A stretch of 64,000 nucleotides of DNA. It comes from Aurantiochytrium sp. KH105. Lineage: Eukaryota > Sar > Bigyra > Thraustochytrida > Thraustochytriidae. A model generated the notes under the pieces. That model was not told where the DNA came from. It was given only the letters and a program-made list of their open reading frames with translations, and ran no database searches. Shown here one piece after another: positions 52,810 to 63,200 of this stretch (its first letter is position 1; each line of letters opens with the position of its first letter). The translations under genes were made by a program, and so were the position numbers. The stretch lies in assembly GCA_003116975.1 (NCBI GenBank), contig BGKB01000024.1, forward strand, positions 459,678 through 523,677, given 5' to 3'.

Positions 52810-55800
52810 TCATTGGCTTTCCTGTCTCACACGCACTACAGCAGACATGCTCGTCATGTCGACACCAACAATTTCGTACGCGTCCTGTGTCTCGGCGAAG
52901 AATCGATCAAGCTTGACGCGAAACCATCGTCGCCACACAGCAGTGTTCGACATTGTAACAGACACGTTAAGAGCCTCGCAGAGCCGCGCCTGGATCTCTG
53001 CGTACGTTCGTGTCACGCCCTCCCATTCATTGTTTACGGCATCGTGCCCAGAAGTCAAGCCAAAGAGAGAAGCAATCTCCTGCGCAAAAAGCTGGAAAAT
53101 CTCCTGCGTCTTGTCTTCCTCCGACATCGGGTCCAAACCGATCGGACCTTGCAGCCGGACGCGGACCCACACTCCCTCCGGAATGACTTGAATGGCTGCA
53201 ATGACGTCTTCAGGTCTTTGTACAGCATAGTCGCCCACGGAGAGAATGCGGTCGCCAATGCAAGGCGTCTCGCCGCCATCACGGAATCGCGCGTGCACAT
53301 CGACCTTGCTAAGGACGGTGTGTCCTGTTGCGGCATCCCGGCCAATGCAGAGCCCGAGGCCACTTGCTTGTCGCATGAAATACACAGAGCGCGTCGTCTT
53401 GGCCATTGGCGCTCGACTCCGAAAGGCAAGGTCGTTGTAGCTCTCGCTCAGACTTGCCTTGGAGGCGTCGGTGGCAGCAAGGCCTCCTGGGTCCGTCGTA
53501 CTCAGAGCATCGAACCGATGAGCTCTCAGAGATCCGTACATGGACCCAATGATACGCCCTTCTGCGCCATGCAAGGGGCTCGTCGTTCCCGAGCTCATGC
53601 TCTCTGCGTCCTGATCAAGGTCATCCCCACGCGACTCGCTACGTAACTCGATGCTTTGACGATCCTCAAAGGACGCGTCTTCATTGCTTCGAAATGAATA
53701 GGGCGAAGCGCGATCCGTCTGAAAGCGCCGCAACCGGAGCGCGTTCAGGTCGAGAGGCGGGAGCATTGGAAAAGCGCTCATGTCAGTTGCTGCAGAGGGT
53801 GAACCGCTCGACTTGGCCTCCGATTCGACCAGAGAAAAGGATCTCTGCAAGTGCGGATGTTTCGGAGACCAACGAAACGTGCTGCTCTCCGCAGCCGCAT
53901 ACTGGGCAGACACATCAATACATCTTCCCTCCGACCCAGGCTTGCGATGCAGCGCAGGTTGCGCTTTCTGTAGTGATGTTTTGATTTTGCGTCCAAAGGT
54001 CTTCATGCGCCCGCGCGTCTGCGCGTTGGACTGTAACGAATCGTCACTTGTTGGCAAGAGTGAGCTTGCCGTGGCGGAGGCGGAGTTGACAGTCGTACTG
54101 AGGGACCTTGTCAGAGCTTGGCCCATGTCCGAGGAGAGTTGTCGCGCAATTGCCTTGGTACCCGGCCCTGCAATTCTTGTCGGCTTGCTCGTTCCTCCAG
54201 CACTAAAGATCGCAGCAGAGGTGCTTCGCCGCATGCCCAAGGCTGGGCCTCCCGGCAAGAGCCCCGAAGTGGGCGACGATGACAATGGCGAGGATCCCGC
54301 GGTGGATTTGGAACGAAGCATTCTACGAGAAAACGACTTGGATGGTGGCTGCGCTTCGTTTTCAGTCGTCGACACCATCGACGATAAGCTCGTATTGCTT
54401 GCACTGCTTCTCATATGGAATCCCAAGGGCGGCGAGGCCGTCCCCGCAGGCCCACTTGGCAAGAGAGAGGGCTCAGGAAAATCGTGGCCCCCAGTTGGCG
54501 ATGCGTGCTGTGCATCCTCCTCTGTTGGGCTCGTCTCGGATGTGTCCACGCCAAGAATCAGAGGCGTTCTGGGCGCATGTTTGGCGACGGATGGATTAGA
54601 AGAGCGGAACGTTAGTGCATGTTTCGTCTGCGGGCGACGCACAACCGCTTTGGCGCTCGACGACGGATTCATTGCCGCAACCACTCGCTGCAAGGCATCA
54701 ACCCAGGCAAGCCGTTGGGCTGAAGTCCTTGCATTCAGCACATGGACATTTTTACGCGACAAGTGAACAGCAAAATACCCAGGATTCTCTGCCGAGGCAA
54801 TGGTATCATCAACGATGGAGGATGGACTGAGCGTGAACACGCGAGGATCGCAGCTCTGTTCCACACTTTCTGCCGGCGTCAATATCTGCGCGTCTCCATC
54901 TTCAACGCGCTGCGTGTTTGTGTTGCTCCTTCGCCGCGTGGTATTCTGTGAAGTCGTTGATTGCTGCTGCCGGCGCTGTTCGGTTTTGATCAGGTCCATT
55001 CGCGAGACCTCGCCGGCACGCTGCGGCGAAGAAAAATGAACCCAGAGGGGGTCATGGGCAATATTGCTCTCCTCCTGCGCAGCGTGCCTCGCCTTTGCGC
55101 GCTGAACAACCTTGTCGCGCTGGCGGCGGTACGTGCTCTTGAGACGGGGACGGAGGCCTGTTGTCGACAATGACCCAGTGTCTCCACTTTCGGTGCTCAC
55201 ATTCCACGCAAGGGTCGTTTGCGACTCAGAAGTGTTGGCAAAAGTGTTGTCTGTCTCCAAAGACTCGGCGGATCCCGATCCCAGTGTGGTCGCCTCGGTA
55301 TCCAGCTGCGGGTCCTCCAGATTCGCCTCACTGAGACCCTCCCTAGAATCGGCGCCATGCGTTGGGTCCGTCTCCGCGTTTGTTTGCGACGACCAAAGAA
55401 CACAGTAAAAGGACTTCCACTCGCTACGGCCAACGCGTTTTTTACTTGCGAGCTTCACGCCCAGCCATCCTTGGCAAAGTGGAGCTTCGGCGGCGTTTTG
55501 CGCGCTTTGCGCGCTTTCTCTTGTGGGCTCCTCCGTGGCGTTCTCTGGTGTTCGTTCAAGCTCGCGAACCCAGCGTCTCCTGCGGTACAATGAGCGGGCG
55601 CGCTCGTCGTACCGACATGTCCCGCGCGCGAAATCACTGTCAAGACCTGCAAAGGAGGTATTGTACGCCCAACCCTCGATCTTGGGATCGCGTGCAAGAT
55701 TGGTGTCGAAGTTTGTGTTTTCCTCGCCCCCGTCGCCTCCTTTGTCGAGGACGAATGGCCCGCACGCACGCCATCCGGGAGGCGGTGGCATTTCCTCTGG

Positions 55801-56034
55801 ATGCAGCAATGTTTCTTCGCCGAGACGATCCGAAAAGGCCGGTCGTTGGGGCGTGCTTGCAGTCCAAACCTTGCTGCCCGCCAGCGCCAATTCGTTCGCA
55901 TCGTTTTCACTGCTGGCAATGTCAGCAGCTGCATGCGCCCGCGAGCCGATTCCTGGCGTCGCGCCTGCGATCCCTCCGCTTTTCCGCTGCGCATTCGTCG
56001 TTTCTCGTTCGTTAGTGCATGTGTGCGTGCGCAT
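52810..56034 (-). CDS. DysF, split-PH and PDZ domain protein
   Basis: A single exon of 1074 residues from ATG 56034; an in-frame stop at 56064-56062 lies just upstream. A DysF (dysferlin/peroxin) module spans about 85-161: PGWRACGPFVLD, then GWAYNTSF, then YRRRRWVRELE. A PH domain seems split: the N-half LCQGWLGVKL...WKSFYCVLW is at about 185-213 and the C-half YFAVHLS...AWVDALQRVV at about 420-455, with about 200 low-complexity residues between. A long Ser/Thr-rich region follows, then a PDZ domain (about 878-968: GLGLCIG, CIGDRILSVGDYAV), and a helical C-terminus. DysF and PH modules act at membranes and PDZ domains bind protein tails, so a membrane-associated scaffold is inferred. The closest named family is unclear to me. 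Confidence 0.82.
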   Translation of the reverse strand: MRTHTCTNERETTNAQRKSGGIAGATPGIGSRAHAAADIASSENDANELALAGSKVWTASTPQRPAFSDRLGEETLLHPEEMPPPPGWRACGPFVLDKGGDGGEENTNFDTNLARDPKIEGWAYNTSFAGLDSDFARGTCRYDERARSLYRRRRWVRELERTPENATEEPTRESAQSAQNAAEAPLCQGWLGVKLASKKRVGRSEWKSFYCVLWSSQTNAETDPTHGADSREGLSEANLEDPQLDTEATTLGSGSAESLETDNTFANTSESQTTLAWNVSTESGDTGSLSTTGLRPRLKSTYRRQRDKVVQRAKARHAAQEESNIAHDPLWVHFSSPQRAGEVSRMDLIKTEQRRQQQSTTSQNTTRRRSNTNTQRVEDGDAQILTPAESVEQSCDPRVFTLSPSSIVDDTIASAENPGYFAVHLSRKNVHVLNARTSAQRLAWVDALQRVVAAMNPSSSAKAVVRRPQTKHALTFRSSNPSVAKHAPRTPLILGVDTSETSPTEEDAQHASPTGGHDFPEPSLLPSGPAGTASPPLGFHMRSSASNTSLSSMVSTTENEAQPPSKSFSRRMLRSKSTAGSSPLSSSPTSGLLPGGPALGMRRSTSAAIFSAGGTSKPTRIAGPGTKAIARQLSSDMGQALTRSLSTTVNSASATASSLLPTSDDSLQSNAQTRGRMKTFGRKIKTSLQKAQPALHRKPGSEGRCIDVSAQYAAAESSTFRWSPKHPHLQRSFSLVESEAKSSGSPSAATDMSAFPMLPPLDLNALRLRRFQTDRASPYSFRSNEDASFEDRQSIELRSESRGDDLDQDAESMSSGTTSPLHGAEGRIIGSMYGSLRAHRFDALSTTDPGGLAATDASKASLSESYNDLAFRSRAPMAKTTRSVYFMRQASGLGLCIGRDAATGHTVLSKVDVHARFRDGGETPCIGDRILSVGDYAVQRPEDVIAAIQVIPEGVWVRVRLQGPIGLDPMSEEDKTQEIFQLFAQEIASLFGLTSGHDAVNNEWEGVTRTYAEIQARLCEALNVSVTMSNTAVWRRWFRVKLDRFFAETQDAYEIVGVDMTSMSAVVRVRQESQ

Positions 56035-56454
56035 GTGTTTTCGTGGTCGGCCTCGGTGTCGTTATCCGAGCGAGGGACGCGCGCCCCGAGCTCTCCCTCC
56101 CGCCCGCCCGGAATCCAACCTACCGTCGCGACCTGGTTCTCCCAGACCTCCTGCTCCACGCGCGCATCTGCGCAGCGCAGCGCCGCGGCGGGCACGCCCG
56201 CGCCCGCGCCCGCGGCGCCCATCGCCGCCGCGGCCCGAGCTGCCGCTGCCGCTGCCGCCGCTGCTGGCGAGGTACGGGCCGCCGCCGCGCTCGCCGCCCC
56301 GCCGCGCTCCCGCCGCCCGCGGCGCCACGCGCGGCACCGCGCTCGGGGCCGCTCCCCGCCGGCCGCGTCCTCGCGCCGCGCAGCCTCGCCGCGCGCGATG
56401 ATGGTCTGGCGGGCGCCGCGCGAGTCAAGATGAGATGATGATGAGATGGGATGA

Positions 56455-56485
<31 letters not shown>

Positions 56486-57984
56486 GTGAGATGAGATGAG
56501 ATGAGTTGAGACGACGATGAGACGACGATGAGACGCCGCGCCAGGGCCCGAGGCCCGAGGCCTCCGCGCTGCGCTGCGCTGCGCGACGCCACGCTGCGCG
56601 ACGCTTGCGCCCGAGCAGACGAGCGTCTGGTCGCTGCAGAAGGCGCTCTGCACGCGCCGCGGCTTCGGGTCCGGGTCGGTTCAGGTGCACTCGTGCATGC
56701 GTCGAGTGGGCGAGCGAACGAATGAATGAATGCAGCGCGTGCACGGAGCACTCGACGGGACCGCGCCCTCGAGCGCAGGGCCCGGCCGCCGCGGGAGCGC
56801 GGGAGGCGCCGTCGCGGCGGCGGGCATGCAGGCCGTGTGGCGCGGGTCGGCGGCGGGTCGGCAGCGGCAGGAGGAGAAGGAGGGAGGCAGCCTGGGTTCG
56901 ATGGCTTGCATACACACGCGCGCACACCCGGACGCACGTTGTGCGTGACGGTCACTTGCAACTCCGCCCAAGGATGGGCCCGCTGCGTGACCTCGATCTT
57001 GATCTTGGCCATGATCTTGAACTGGGCCTTGGTTTTGTTGGACGCCAGTGGCGGCAGTGCGCGCTTTGCCAGGATGCGATGTCGAGGTTTCTTTGGCGAG
57101 GCGCGGAGTAGTATACGAACTGCGTGGAGTGCGGAGGGAGGAAAGGCAGGACGTCGCGAGGGGAGGGATGGAAGGGGAGAGCGGCTTCCTCGGGACGATT
57201 GCGTGAGAACGGGGAGCGAACTTGCTTGGAGCATCCTCGATGTAAAGAGAATAAGGAGAGAAGTAGAGAGACAATGAGCCGAGTTTCCAATAGAGCTCTC
57301 GAAGTTGTTGATCTTGGTTAAAAAAAAAGAAACCCTTCACTCATTAATGTTGAGGCTCCGATCCATCTCTTGATTCATTCTACTCATTGGATAGAGAAGC
57401 TCATCCCCCTTTTTTTAAAGTTATCTATGCGACATTCACCTCATGCATTGACACCTGCTCAGGAATCGTCTAATGTTGAATCTAGTAGAGACAACAAGGA
57501 AAGCTGAAGGTGGAAAGGAGAAAAAAAGTAGGCGTCTACACCAATCAGAGGCTTTCCTAGAGACAGTGGCGACATTCTCGTCTCGCGAGTCGCTTTTAGA
57601 CGACGGTTCGCGTGTAGTAAAGAATCATTCAAAACGCCTTTGCGAAATCCTTTTCATTTTTATTTATTTTTTTAAATTTTCGTTCGCATACTGCTTACTA
57701 CGACGTGCGAAGGTCACGCGGGTTGGCCGTTTATTGCGCGGCGAGAGGCTAGCGTACGCCTTGCCGCGCCTCCTCGCGTGGAGTTGAGTCGAACACCGAC
57801 CCACCCGCCGCGCAGAATCTGCGTCGACGTTCGTCCTTGCTAGTACAACAGTCCTTGTAGATAGAGACGCACGGAGAGTTCTGAATTGATCTCGTCAAAC
57901 CCCGACGCACGCCCGACGCGCGGCCAACGGGAAGCGAGCGAGTCCGCGACGCAAGCGGGCAGACATACATCTAAGCGTTGAGAC
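56035..57984. other. Divergent intergenic region upstream of DysF-PH-PDZ and Beclin
   Basis: 1.95 kb, GC-rich up to about 57000 and AT-richer from 57300 to 57700. It contains a GATG repeat (annotated) and a candidate short 5' exon on the minus strand (see findings). I do not support a full gene in it. Confidence 0.55.
56429..56510. repeat. GATG/GAT repeat
   Basis: About 80 bases of GATGA, GAT and GAGAT units, upstream of the DysF-PH-PDZ gene. Confidence 0.9.
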
Positions 57985-60066
57985 ATGTCGTCCCAGAAGT
58001 CGTCAGCCGGCCTTGAGTCCAGGGCGCCTGGCGAAGCTTGCGCGGCGTCAGTCTTCGCGCGGTCAAAGAACCCTTCACAAAGCAACACAACTCCGACTGC
58101 AACAGCAGTGGGCGGATCCGAACAGTCTCCTGAGCCGCCTGCACTCGCACTTCCAGACGTTTCTTGCGTCAAGTGTCGCAAAGTATTGGCGAATCCACCA
58201 CCCGTCAATGAACGACTCGAACGTGCCCACAGGCTCCAGGAGGAAGCGACGCGGCGACGACTCCGTATTGACGACTTTATTCTTCTCAATCGTGAAACGT
58301 CGATCCCAGAAGATTATGGTGTCCACGACGCGTCGCAACCACCAATCGCTGCGAACGCGCAGCATGTAGCGTCAGCAATATCATCGTCGTCATCCACTAC
58401 GGCAAAAGAGACGTCTTCAAATACCACAAAATCGACAGCAGCAGCAGCGACGGGGAAATCGACATCAAGACCGCATAGAGCAGCAGCTGATGCAACCGCA
58501 GCAAGGGCGGCAGCCGGGTCGACCGCAACGACATCACCAGCAACAGGAAAATCATCGAGTTCATCTTCTTCGTCTCCGTCTTCGTCGTCGTCGTCGTCTT
58601 CTCCATCATCTTTGTTGCCGCGAAAAACACCGGCTACGTCAACGACAACGGCAACTTCTTCATCCTCTTCGTCTCGGCGTGAGCACAAAGAAGACCTCGA
58701 CTACTTTGCTGCAGCATGCAAACGCGAACTGTATGCGATAGCCCTTGGCTCTGGAGATGCTGAAAGCGCGTACGATCAAGTCGACAGTGTTCTCGTGCGC
58801 CCGCGTGTTGCTCCTTTCGAAGAGCTGAACCGCTTGGCCCGCCAGGATAGCAGAGGGGCGGTGGGATCCATCCCGGAAGACTCGTTGTTGTGTGCAGACT
58901 GCTTCGACTTTTGTCAAAGCGTTCTCACCCGTGAAGCGCTCGAATCCGCAGAAGCCTTGCTGAAAATCCGATCCTTCGACCGGGAGCGTGCGTACGCTCA
59001 GGCGCAGGATACGAGTCCCACCCCACGTGATGAACAAAGCTTCGAGGACGAAGTAACGAGTCTTTTGCGCGAGCAAAACAAGCTCATGAGCGAAATCAGC
59101 GAGATTGAGAGCGCACGCGCCGGAGTCCGCATGGAACAGACCAAACTTGACAAAGCAGATGCGCTACTCACAGAGCAGGAACACAAATTTTGGGCAGAGT
59201 TCGGCTCCCTAAAAGAACTTCTCCAAGTCGTGGGCGAAAAGACCGATTCACTCACGGGCCGTATTTCCCGCACAATGGGCGTCCTGTCCCGACTCACCCC
59301 CATCCATCCCTTCAATGATGCTTTTTTCGTTTGGCGAGATGGCCATTACGGCATCATCGATGGTTTTCGTCTTGGGCATCTGGTTGGAACTGCTGCGCAA
59401 CAGGCAGCGGCCTCGCCCAAAATTCACCCATCGGCAACCAACAGACCTCCGCCTGATTGGGAGGAGATCAACACTGCATGGGGTCTGAGCGCCATGCTTC
59501 TCTCCGCGGTTGCACAGACCCGCAAAAAGGAATTCAAAGGGTTCAAGATCGAGCCCATGGGTTCACGGACGACGATTGTCAGTCTGAAATCTTCGCCATC
59601 AGCCCTGAACTTTCTCTCGGCTGGAAAGACCTCGTACCCGCTTTATTTGGACGTTAACAAGTCTGCCTCGATGCTTGACAGGCTCAAGGTCGTTGGCGGC
59701 GGCACGGCTGTGGACAGTTTTAACTATGCCATGCGCGCCTTTCTCATTTGCCTCAAACAGCTTTGCGATGAAGCCATGCTCACTAAAGTAGGCGCTAAGC
59801 TTGACCTCGCCACAAAAATGTTTGACATCATGGTGCCTGATGAGTCTGCACGGCAGCGTGGCATCCTTCCCAATTCGTGTCTCATCAATGGCATTCCCGT
59901 TGACATGACGCATGCACCCTTTTACAGTCCTGGCACAACTGCTCCTCAGATCGATGTACAGTATTCCTTAAGCTGGACCAAGGCCATGCGCCGCGTCGTG
60001 ACAAATCTGAAGTGGCTGCTTGTGTGGTGTATTTATGAAAAGGGATGTACAACATTCCGGGGGTAA
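57985..60066 (+). CDS. ATG6: Beclin / ATG6 (VPS30) autophagy protein
   Basis: A single exon of 693 residues from ATG 57985. Family features are two N-terminal CxxC motifs (CVKC near 59, CADC near 308), a coiled coil (about 350-430; EDEVTSLLREQNKLMSEI) and the evolutionarily conserved domain from about 435: FNDAFFVWRDGHYGIIDGFRLG, WEEINTAWG, LDRLKVVGG, FNYAMRAFL. About 170 residues of Ser/Thr/Ala-rich low-complexity sequence are inserted between the two CxxC motifs, making it longer than animal Beclin (about 450). The protein is the regulatory subunit of the class III PI3-kinase VPS34 complex. That complex makes PI3P, the lipid bound by FYVE domains such as the one encoded at 1565-4129. Confidence 0.95.
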   Translation: MSSQKSSAGLESRAPGEACAASVFARSKNPSQSNTTPTATAVGGSEQSPEPPALALPDVSCVKCRKVLANPPPVNERLERAHRLQEEATRRRLRIDDFILLNRETSIPEDYGVHDASQPPIAANAQHVASAISSSSSTTAKETSSNTTKSTAAAATGKSTSRPHRAAADATAARAAAGSTATTSPATGKSSSSSSSSPSSSSSSSSPSSLLPRKTPATSTTTATSSSSSSRREHKEDLDYFAAACKRELYAIALGSGDAESAYDQVDSVLVRPRVAPFEELNRLARQDSRGAVGSIPEDSLLCADCFDFCQSVLTREALESAEALLKIRSFDRERAYAQAQDTSPTPRDEQSFEDEVTSLLREQNKLMSEISEIESARAGVRMEQTKLDKADALLTEQEHKFWAEFGSLKELLQVVGEKTDSLTGRISRTMGVLSRLTPIHPFNDAFFVWRDGHYGIIDGFRLGHLVGTAAQQAAASPKIHPSATNRPPPDWEEINTAWGLSAMLLSAVAQTRKKEFKGFKIEPMGSRTTIVSLKSSPSALNFLSAGKTSYPLYLDVNKSASMLDRLKVVGGGTAVDSFNYAMRAFLICLKQLCDEAMLTKVGAKLDLATKMFDIMVPDESARQRGILPNSCLINGIPVDMTHAPFYSPGTTAPQIDVQYSLSWTKAMRRVVTNLKWLLVWCIYEKGCTTFRG

Positions 60067-60281
60067 CGTGTCTTCCCTGCTTTTCCTTGGTCGAAGTTTC
60101 TCCCTCGCATACCATTGCACAAATTCACGCCGGAAGATGGAAGGCATCGTCAAACAAGGCACGACACGGCACTGACTGCTTGCCCAAGGGTGTCGTTCCT
60201 TTTTTCCTTTCATTTTCATCTTTTTTAGAGGACGGACGTTGGAGGAAAAAGTTGATTTGTTCCTTTTCTTTCCTATCAAAA

Positions 60282-63200
60282 TTAAGTAAGTCCAAAACCA
60301 CCCTGCGCCGCATGCTCGAGTGCAAGCTCAAATTTCTCTTCGAGCTGAGCCAGCCCACCTTCATAATCTGGAATCACGAGCTGCTGGAAACATGTGTGCG
60401 AAGTGGGAAGCGCTTCTGACGGTTCTTGCGACTTCACAATCTGCAATGACAGCGGCTCCAGAGGCATTTTACTCGAACCTGTCGCAAAGGCAAGCAAAGC
60501 GGCTTGTCGGGATGGGCTAGCCTTTTCGAAAAAGGACCAAAAGTATTGCACCGTCTTGGAACGCGCGCTATATCCATTTGCGTACCGCGCAGCGGCGCGC
60601 AAGTCTGCTACGGGAATATCATCCGAACCATTGGCCAAGAGTTCGAGATCCTCTACCCTGAGATCTTCGAGCTCTGCGGGAGGCAGGAGTTCGTGAAAGC
60701 CCGCGCAAAGACGATCAAGTGGAACTTTCACAGACGTGGTCAGCCGCCACGCAACGACTCTATCCACGTACTCCCTTTTATTGTCCTCGGTGACGTCAAC
60801 ATGCTCGCCACCGGGGATCAAATCATGCTCAATTCCATCATCGTCTCGCAGAGACATGGTCTCAAAGATCATGTCGGTGATGTCATGGTGCAACATCCAC
60901 TCCAAGCTTTGATGAAAGACAGGGTCGACCTGTCGCAGGTCTTCCATATCCGGCTCACGCCCTAGCAAGTGCTTGTAAATATACGTACAGAATGGCGCAT
61001 TGACGACCCGCTTATCATAGACGGCCTTGGCCATGATACGCCCCAGCATAAAAAGCTGGTCTTCATGCCATCGCACGTCTTCAGTTGGCCCTCGAGGCAC
61101 ACGCTCGAGAGCGTACCTCTTGCTTGCCTCCCTACATTGCATCAAGCCAGCGCTCGGGGCAAAAAGAGCCCGCGTGAGCAACTGGTACCACTCTGTAGTG
61201 ATACCTCCGGAATCAATGCCGTCCTCGCCGTCGAAATGGACGTTAAATCTTGCGTTCAGTTGCTCTCTTTTCAGCAAACCTACTTCCCGGTACGAATCTT
61301 TGACAAGATTCTTACGGTCAAGATAGATTTTATGCGTCGCAACGTTCTGTGCTGGCGGAAGCCGTTCGTACAGTCTGTGTAAGAGCCGAAAGCGTATTTT
61401 ACGAAATCGCAAATCTGGATCGTCTGCATCAGCCCCTGCCGGATGTTCCCACTGGATTGCTCTCGTTTCAGTTTCGTGAAAGTAAATGTACTCCGAGACC
61501 GGATCCCACAATTCCACCCAGCCCGGTGGTAAGGTCAACCGCTCTGCGGCTACGCGTGCCGTGCTCGCACACGTGCGCGCAGATGGCGGACTCGCGCCAT
61601 ATGTTGTGCGCCGAGCCGTTATTGTCACGTAGAATTCATACTTTGTCGTCGGCTCCAAGCCTTTGAGACGGACATGTCGCTGAGGTCCACGATACATTTC
61701 CTTGAACGGGTGAATTATGTCTGGCGAAATAATCCTTCCCATGAGCGAAAAGTACGACACAGGCAAGTCTTCCGCAAAGGGACGAGTCACGCGCTCTTCA
61801 TGCGACAGACTCGATCTCCAATGGCCTGGATCAATCTCCACCCATCCATCTTTTCGTAAATCATCCGTTTCAGCCGCAGCATCCTCCTGCAGGCGCCCGA
61901 GCCCAGATTTCCAAAGATATGGATCTTTGCGCTTGCTTGTCAATCGCTTGACCTCCTTTGGCGAAGCAAGCAGAGCACGAACATCAACACCAAACCAGTC
62001 CGTCGCATCTCTACATGGGTACATGAGCGCGTATGTTAAAGTATCGTGCCCAGACCCATAGGTGCTTGATGAGGCGAGCCGCAAGCTGAGTTCACGGGCT
62101 TGAACAGAGCCATGGTAAGGCAAAATCTCCGGCGCGGGCGGGGCGTCCGGAATCGGATCGAGCGTGCGAGCAACTGTCGCAGGGCTGCAAACGTCGTTCT
62201 CATAGTACTCACCATGAAACCATGATCCCGTGTCCGCTTCAAGACGCAGAAATACAGGCCACGAGGAGGGTAGCAAGCCCTGCTCAATACCCAATGCGAG
62301 CAAATTTGATCCACGACTTGAAAGGATGGGGAGCACTACTTTATGAGCACGCTCCAGTTCGGCCTCTTTCGAGTCGTTTGGGTCGCGGACGTACTCCACG
62401 TCCTTCCCGTCATGGGTGTCTTGCGCCGCCGAAAGTGGTGGAAGTTGCCCAATCGTGAGCGTCTCGGCAAGTCCTTCATAGACAAGAACCCAGTTTACCT
62501 CCTCCGAAGTCTCGGCAATAATATCTTCATCGTCGGATTCATTCAGTGCTCGTAGTGTCTCGTCACAATAGTCTGCAAGGCCTTCATCGCCTCTACAGTG
62601 TTTACTTGCTGCGAGCGCGGCATACAGCCTGTAGCGTGCCACCTTGCCGTAGCTCGGTGCATATGGACGGCTCCAGCCAACTTGCAGAGAATGCGCAGAG
62701 GCGCGTACCAAGCGGGGCGTCAGCTCATCGCAAACGTGAGGAAGCGTCTGAATTGGCTCCGAGTCAGGACTCCACTGGCCCCAGCCCAAGTGACCGATCT
62801 TTGTCCGTACCCGGAAAATTAGCGGGGCGCATGCGCCGCCGAGCCCATGAATGCGTACCTCTCCCCTCAAGTCAATCTGACGCACTGCAGCACTTGGCAT
62901 CGTTGAAAATTGCCCATCACAGATCACCTCAACACGCGTTCCACCAGCGATCGCGGCAAGACCATGAGGGCTATTGCGTGCGTCACTACTATCGGTAGAA
63001 TGCCGCGATGCTGCAGGTTCGAGTTCGCCTGCGCCTCCACCTGCGCCGTCTGCATTGATTGAACTTTCTTCAGGGTTCAGAGCGTACACCTCGAGATATT
63101 CGCCGCTCCCGAGACCCACTTGGCGCCATTGCACTTCAAAGTGCGTGACGCGCTTGGCTTCTGGCCAACTTGCAACGTCCCAACGCACAACCACCATATT

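Noticed and set aside
53780-54766. A 328-codon plus-strand open frame inside the DysF-PH-PDZ gene
   Set aside because: It is antisense to the Ser/Thr-rich part of a supported gene and has no recognisable features.
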